Below, piece after piece: positions 41,480 through 43,235 of a stretch of 43,235 nt of DNA. Source of the stretch: JAQUYS01 sp964430665 (GTDB lineage: Archaea; Nanobdellota; Nanobdellia; Woesearchaeales; SKGA01). The DNA is taken from the NCBI GenBank assembly GCA_964430665.1, contig CAYSFC010000005.1, forward strand, positions 1 to 43,235, given 5' to 3'. The stretch's first letter is position 1. Each line of letters begins with the position of its first letter. Under the pieces are notes generated by a model. It was not told the origin of the DNA and did not search any database. It was given only the letters and a program-made list of their open reading frames with translations. Position numbers and translations under genes: made by a program.

Positions 41480-41776
41480 TTATTCTTCGTCAGATTGTTC
41501 TTCTTCAGAACCTTCTCTTGCTTCGTATTTCATAACATCTCTTAGACATTTTGCACAAAGAACACCACCAAAAGGTCTTTCTGGACGTTTTTCAGTCTTT
41601 GAAAGCTTAGCTATGTCTTTAGGAGTTCCTCTAGGAATACCTTGTAATTGTGCGCCACATCTGCCGCAATGTGCTACTGAAGGCTTTCTTTTAGCGTAAA
41701 CTAGCTTTGTTTCTCCTCCAGGAGTTTTTTTCTTTATTCTACGAAACGTTCTTGATTTAAACATACCACGTGGCAT
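41480..41776 (-). CDS. rpl34e: Ribosomal protein eL34
   Basis: 98 residues. It has the N-terminal basic FKSRTFRRIKKKTPGGETKLVY, then a zinc finger formed by CGRCG (about 37-41) and CAKC (about 74-77), and the AHCGRCGAQLQGIPR and RPFGGVLCAKCLRD motifs. The acidic tail (EEEQSDEE) is an unusual extension. GAGGT precedes the ATG, and TCTTTATAAATG about 65 bases upstream is the likely TATA box. It forms an operon with eL14. Confidence 0.96.
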   Translation of the reverse strand: MPRGMFKSRTFRRIKKKTPGGETKLVYAKRKPSVAHCGRCGAQLQGIPRGTPKDIAKLSKTEKRPERPFGGVLCAKCLRDVMKYEAREGSEEEQSDEE

Positions 41777-41882
41777 TTTATTTTACCTCATTATTTACAT
41801 GTGTCTAGTATGTAATTTTACTGGAAATCAAGTTCATTTATAAAGATATTTAATCTTTTAAAGAAGAAGATTTAGAAATTTA

Positions 41883-42793
41883 CTAATAATTGTCTTCATC
41901 TTCATCATTATCCCATAATTCTTGCATTTTAGATTTTTGTATTTTTTGTAAGAAATTATCTTTGGAAACAATAGTCTTACCTAAACGTTTTTCAACACTT
42001 TTTCTTGCTTCTTTTGCAACTTTTCCACCCTCTTTGGCAGAGGATTTACATTCTTTAAAACCTTGCGAATCAGTTTCTTTTGTGATATCTGTTGTTGCTT
42101 TTTCTCCAAACATAGTGAGAATAAGTTCCCAATCAGTCACACTGAAAATTTTATTTTAAAATTTTGGTGCACCAAAAATCTTTGATTTTTAAGTGTATGA
42201 TCTCTTAAATTCTGATTTTTTAATTGTTTGAAATCCTTATATTCTTTGGTTGTTTTACCAAATGTTGCTTTTGTTATTTCATTTGTTAAAATTGCAAAGT
42301 CTGTTTCTTTTTCAATGTCTCTATTTTTCCATTCGTCAGTTAATTCTTGTCTAATAACTATTCCTCTGAGTCTTTTTTCAACCCACTCTTTTGGATAACC
42401 TTTCAATTCATAATATTCTTTTATGCGATCTTGTCCTAGTTCTGGATTTTCAATTTCTTCAATTCTTTCATGTCCAACTTGTGCAAGCCATTGTTTGAAT
42501 GGTTCAGCTTTTTTTGAAGGAATTGATTGAATTATTCTGAATAATGATTTTGTGTTAGCACAATCTGTAGCTCTTAATTTACCATCAGGAGCTTTCAATT
42601 TCAACTGTACGATAAAATCGTACACTTCAAAACCTTCTTGAGAAAGTTTTGATTTCAAATCAGACCAATATCTTTTAGCTATCGAACTAGCGTCTAAAGC
42701 TTCAACTACATCTATTATAGAAAAATGCCATTCATTATTGTGCCAAATTCTTCTAATGTTTTTATCTTGAAAAACTATTAATTTACATTTCAT
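41883..42793 (-). pseudogene. DinD/Bro-N family protein gene, split by a 56-base insertion
   Basis: The two ORFs in this stretch (42793-42137 and 42140-41883) are the N- and C-terminal parts of one Bro-N protein of the DinD type. The first part has the Bro-N domain (IRRIWHNNEWHFSIIDVVEAL; YWSDLKSKL; FRIIQSIPSKKAEPFKQWLAQVG) and ends at NLRDH, where the family continues MTDxELI. The second part begins exactly at that point with TDWELILTMFGEKATTDI and carries the rest (AKEGGKVAKEARKSVEKRLG). A 56-base hairpin-rich segment between them shifts the frame. DinD is a DNA-damage-inducible RecA inhibitor in E. coli; here the gene is probably transferred and inactive, or made as two pieces. Start ATG 42793 fits a leaderless transcript. 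Confidence 0.8.
42140..42195. mobile_element. 56-base palindromic insertion in the dinD-like gene
   Basis: Removing it restores one reading frame across the family-conserved RDHMTD junction. Its ends form an inverted repeat (CACTGAAAA and, on the other strand, CACTTAAAA, one mismatch). It contains a perfect 16-base palindrome TTTTGGTGCACCAAAA (42162-42177) and an AAAAATC/GATTTTT hairpin. No target duplication is visible. It looks like a tiny non-autonomous, hairpin-type element; no second copy was noticed in the window. Confidence 0.6.
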
Positions 42794-42852
42794 ATTCAAA
42801 TATGTGTGTTGTTTCTTTAAATATTCTTTGGAGGATTGTCCAGTGAAATAGA

Positions 42853-42906
42853 GGACTCTGTCACAATATCAAGGGTGGAAAGAGCGTTTCCGGTGCAACA
42901 GAGTCC
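42853..42906. ncRNA. Structured hairpin, possible small RNA or terminator
   Basis: GGACTCTGT (42853-42861) pairs with ACAGAGTCC (42898-42906), extended by CAC/GTG across a two-base bulge. Inside is a second hairpin GGAAA-GAGCG-TTTCC (42877-42891). This 54-base region has more G and C than the surroundings. On the plus strand it is followed by TATTTTTT. It lies directly beside the end of the 73-residue ORF and upstream of the dinD-like gene. It may be a terminator for the former, a leader of the latter, or an independent RNA. Confidence 0.45.
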
Positions 42907-43128
42907 CTATGAATATTTTTTACAAAAATCTAGATATTTTTCTTTTAGATTCCTGATACTTGCATAGTTTAACAACAACTCGGTGGGGTGAATTGTTTGT
43001 TCGTCTTTGAAAAATTGGGATTTGATTTTGAAATCAATAATTTCTTCATAATGTCTTTGTAATTCTTTTGAGGTTTCTAGAAGGTATTTTAGATCTTTTT
43101 CTTTTTGATTTATTTTGTTAAATACCAT
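42907..43128 (-). CDS. Small helical protein (73 residues), unknown
   Basis: A charged, all-helical sequence (NQKEKDLKYLLETSKELQRHYEEI, then LLLNYASIRNLKEKYLDFCKKY) with no recognised motif. A CATATATAATTT TATA-like element about 25 bases upstream of the ATG fits a leaderless transcript. Its stop codon adjoins the structured hairpin at 42853-42906. It is probably real but could be part of the same transferred segment as the dinD-like gene. Confidence 0.5.
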   Translation of the reverse strand: MVFNKINQKEKDLKYLLETSKELQRHYEEIIDFKIKSQFFKDEQTIHPTELLLNYASIRNLKEKYLDFCKKYS

Positions 43129-43235
43129 TTTATTATTGAAAAGTGGTTAAATTATATATGTTTGATTCTTAAGGTTCTTAAGATTAGTTGTTACTTTATA
43201 GTGGTATGAAATAGAAAGTTTTATAAATAAGTTTG
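43129..43235. other. Right-edge intergenic region
   Basis: AT-rich; TTCTTAAG occurs twice close together (about 43169-43189). TTTTATAAATAAG near 43219-43231 looks like a plus-strand TATA box for a gene beyond the window. No ORF or RNA gene is seen. Confidence 0.4.

Noticed and set aside
42853..42906. H/ACA or C/D box guide RNA
   Set aside because: No box C (RTGATGA), box D (CTGA) or properly placed ACA box was found on either strand.

Overview
The window is archaeal and AT-rich, probably from the DPANN radiation (Woesearchaeota/Pacearchaeota-like). This placement is inferred from gene content. The archaeal markers are PCNA, RadA, RadB, Pelota, TrmB, a TRAM protein, uS2, eL14, eL34 and a tRNA-Leu with an archaeal bulge-helix-bulge intron. 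Several genes are leaderless with a TATA box about 25 bases upstream, and others have GGTG/GAGG-type ribosome binding sites. Bacterial-type GyrA and ScpB, rubrerythrin plus superoxide reductase, and B12-dependent ribonucleotide reductase point to an anaerobe with a small genome. The record is an assembled scaffold: both 100-N gaps are flanked by exactly duplicated 55-base ends, so they are probably assembly joins and not missing DNA.

Layout. 1-3943 (minus): a three-gene surface operon made of a coiled-coil membrane protein, a secreted protein with collagen-like Gly-X-Y repeats, and a large Ig/cadherin-like protein cut by the window edge. 4181-6194: RNA m5C methyltransferase and a short NFACT (Rqc2-like) protein. 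6260-15488: nucleotide and cofactor metabolism, with a cobalamin adenosyltransferase, a canonical class II ribonucleotide reductase (NrdJ), a second NrdJ-like protein lacking the redox cysteines, a 52-residue ORF, ThiI and a tandem dCTP deaminase. 15540-20919: DsbA-like thioredoxin, SufS-type cysteine desulfurase (a likely sulfur source for ThiI), pyruvate phosphate dikinase and a GNAT acetyltransferase. 20979-21888: superoxide reductase and rubrerythrin. 21993-24567: an ABC-2 exporter. 24606-27408: PCNA, tRNA-Leu with an att-like duplication of its 3' end, and three small coiled-coil genes.

27542-34854 (plus): a glycoprotein-like membrane protein, a winged-helix protein, ScpB, a zinc ribbon, GyrA, a membrane protein, an unknown protein and RadB. 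34898-40186 (minus): uS2, TRAM, TrmB, an FmrO/Arm-like rRNA methyltransferase overlapping Pelota, RadA and a small partner. 40187-40598 is a 412-base non-coding block. It holds 14 copies of TGAGAC/GTCTCA in two dyad-centred, helically phased arrays just upstream of a winged-helix gene. 41110-41776: eL14 and eL34. 41883-43128: a DinD/Bro-N gene split by a 56-base palindromic insertion, a structured hairpin and a small ORF.

The genes most worth a second look are the TGAGAC arrays, the redox-dead NrdJ paralogue, the att-like tRNA-Leu duplication at an assembly fork, the disrupted DinD gene, and the Arm-like methyltransferase coupled to Pelota. Perfect hairpins recur at the ends of several transcription units, which is unusual for archaea.
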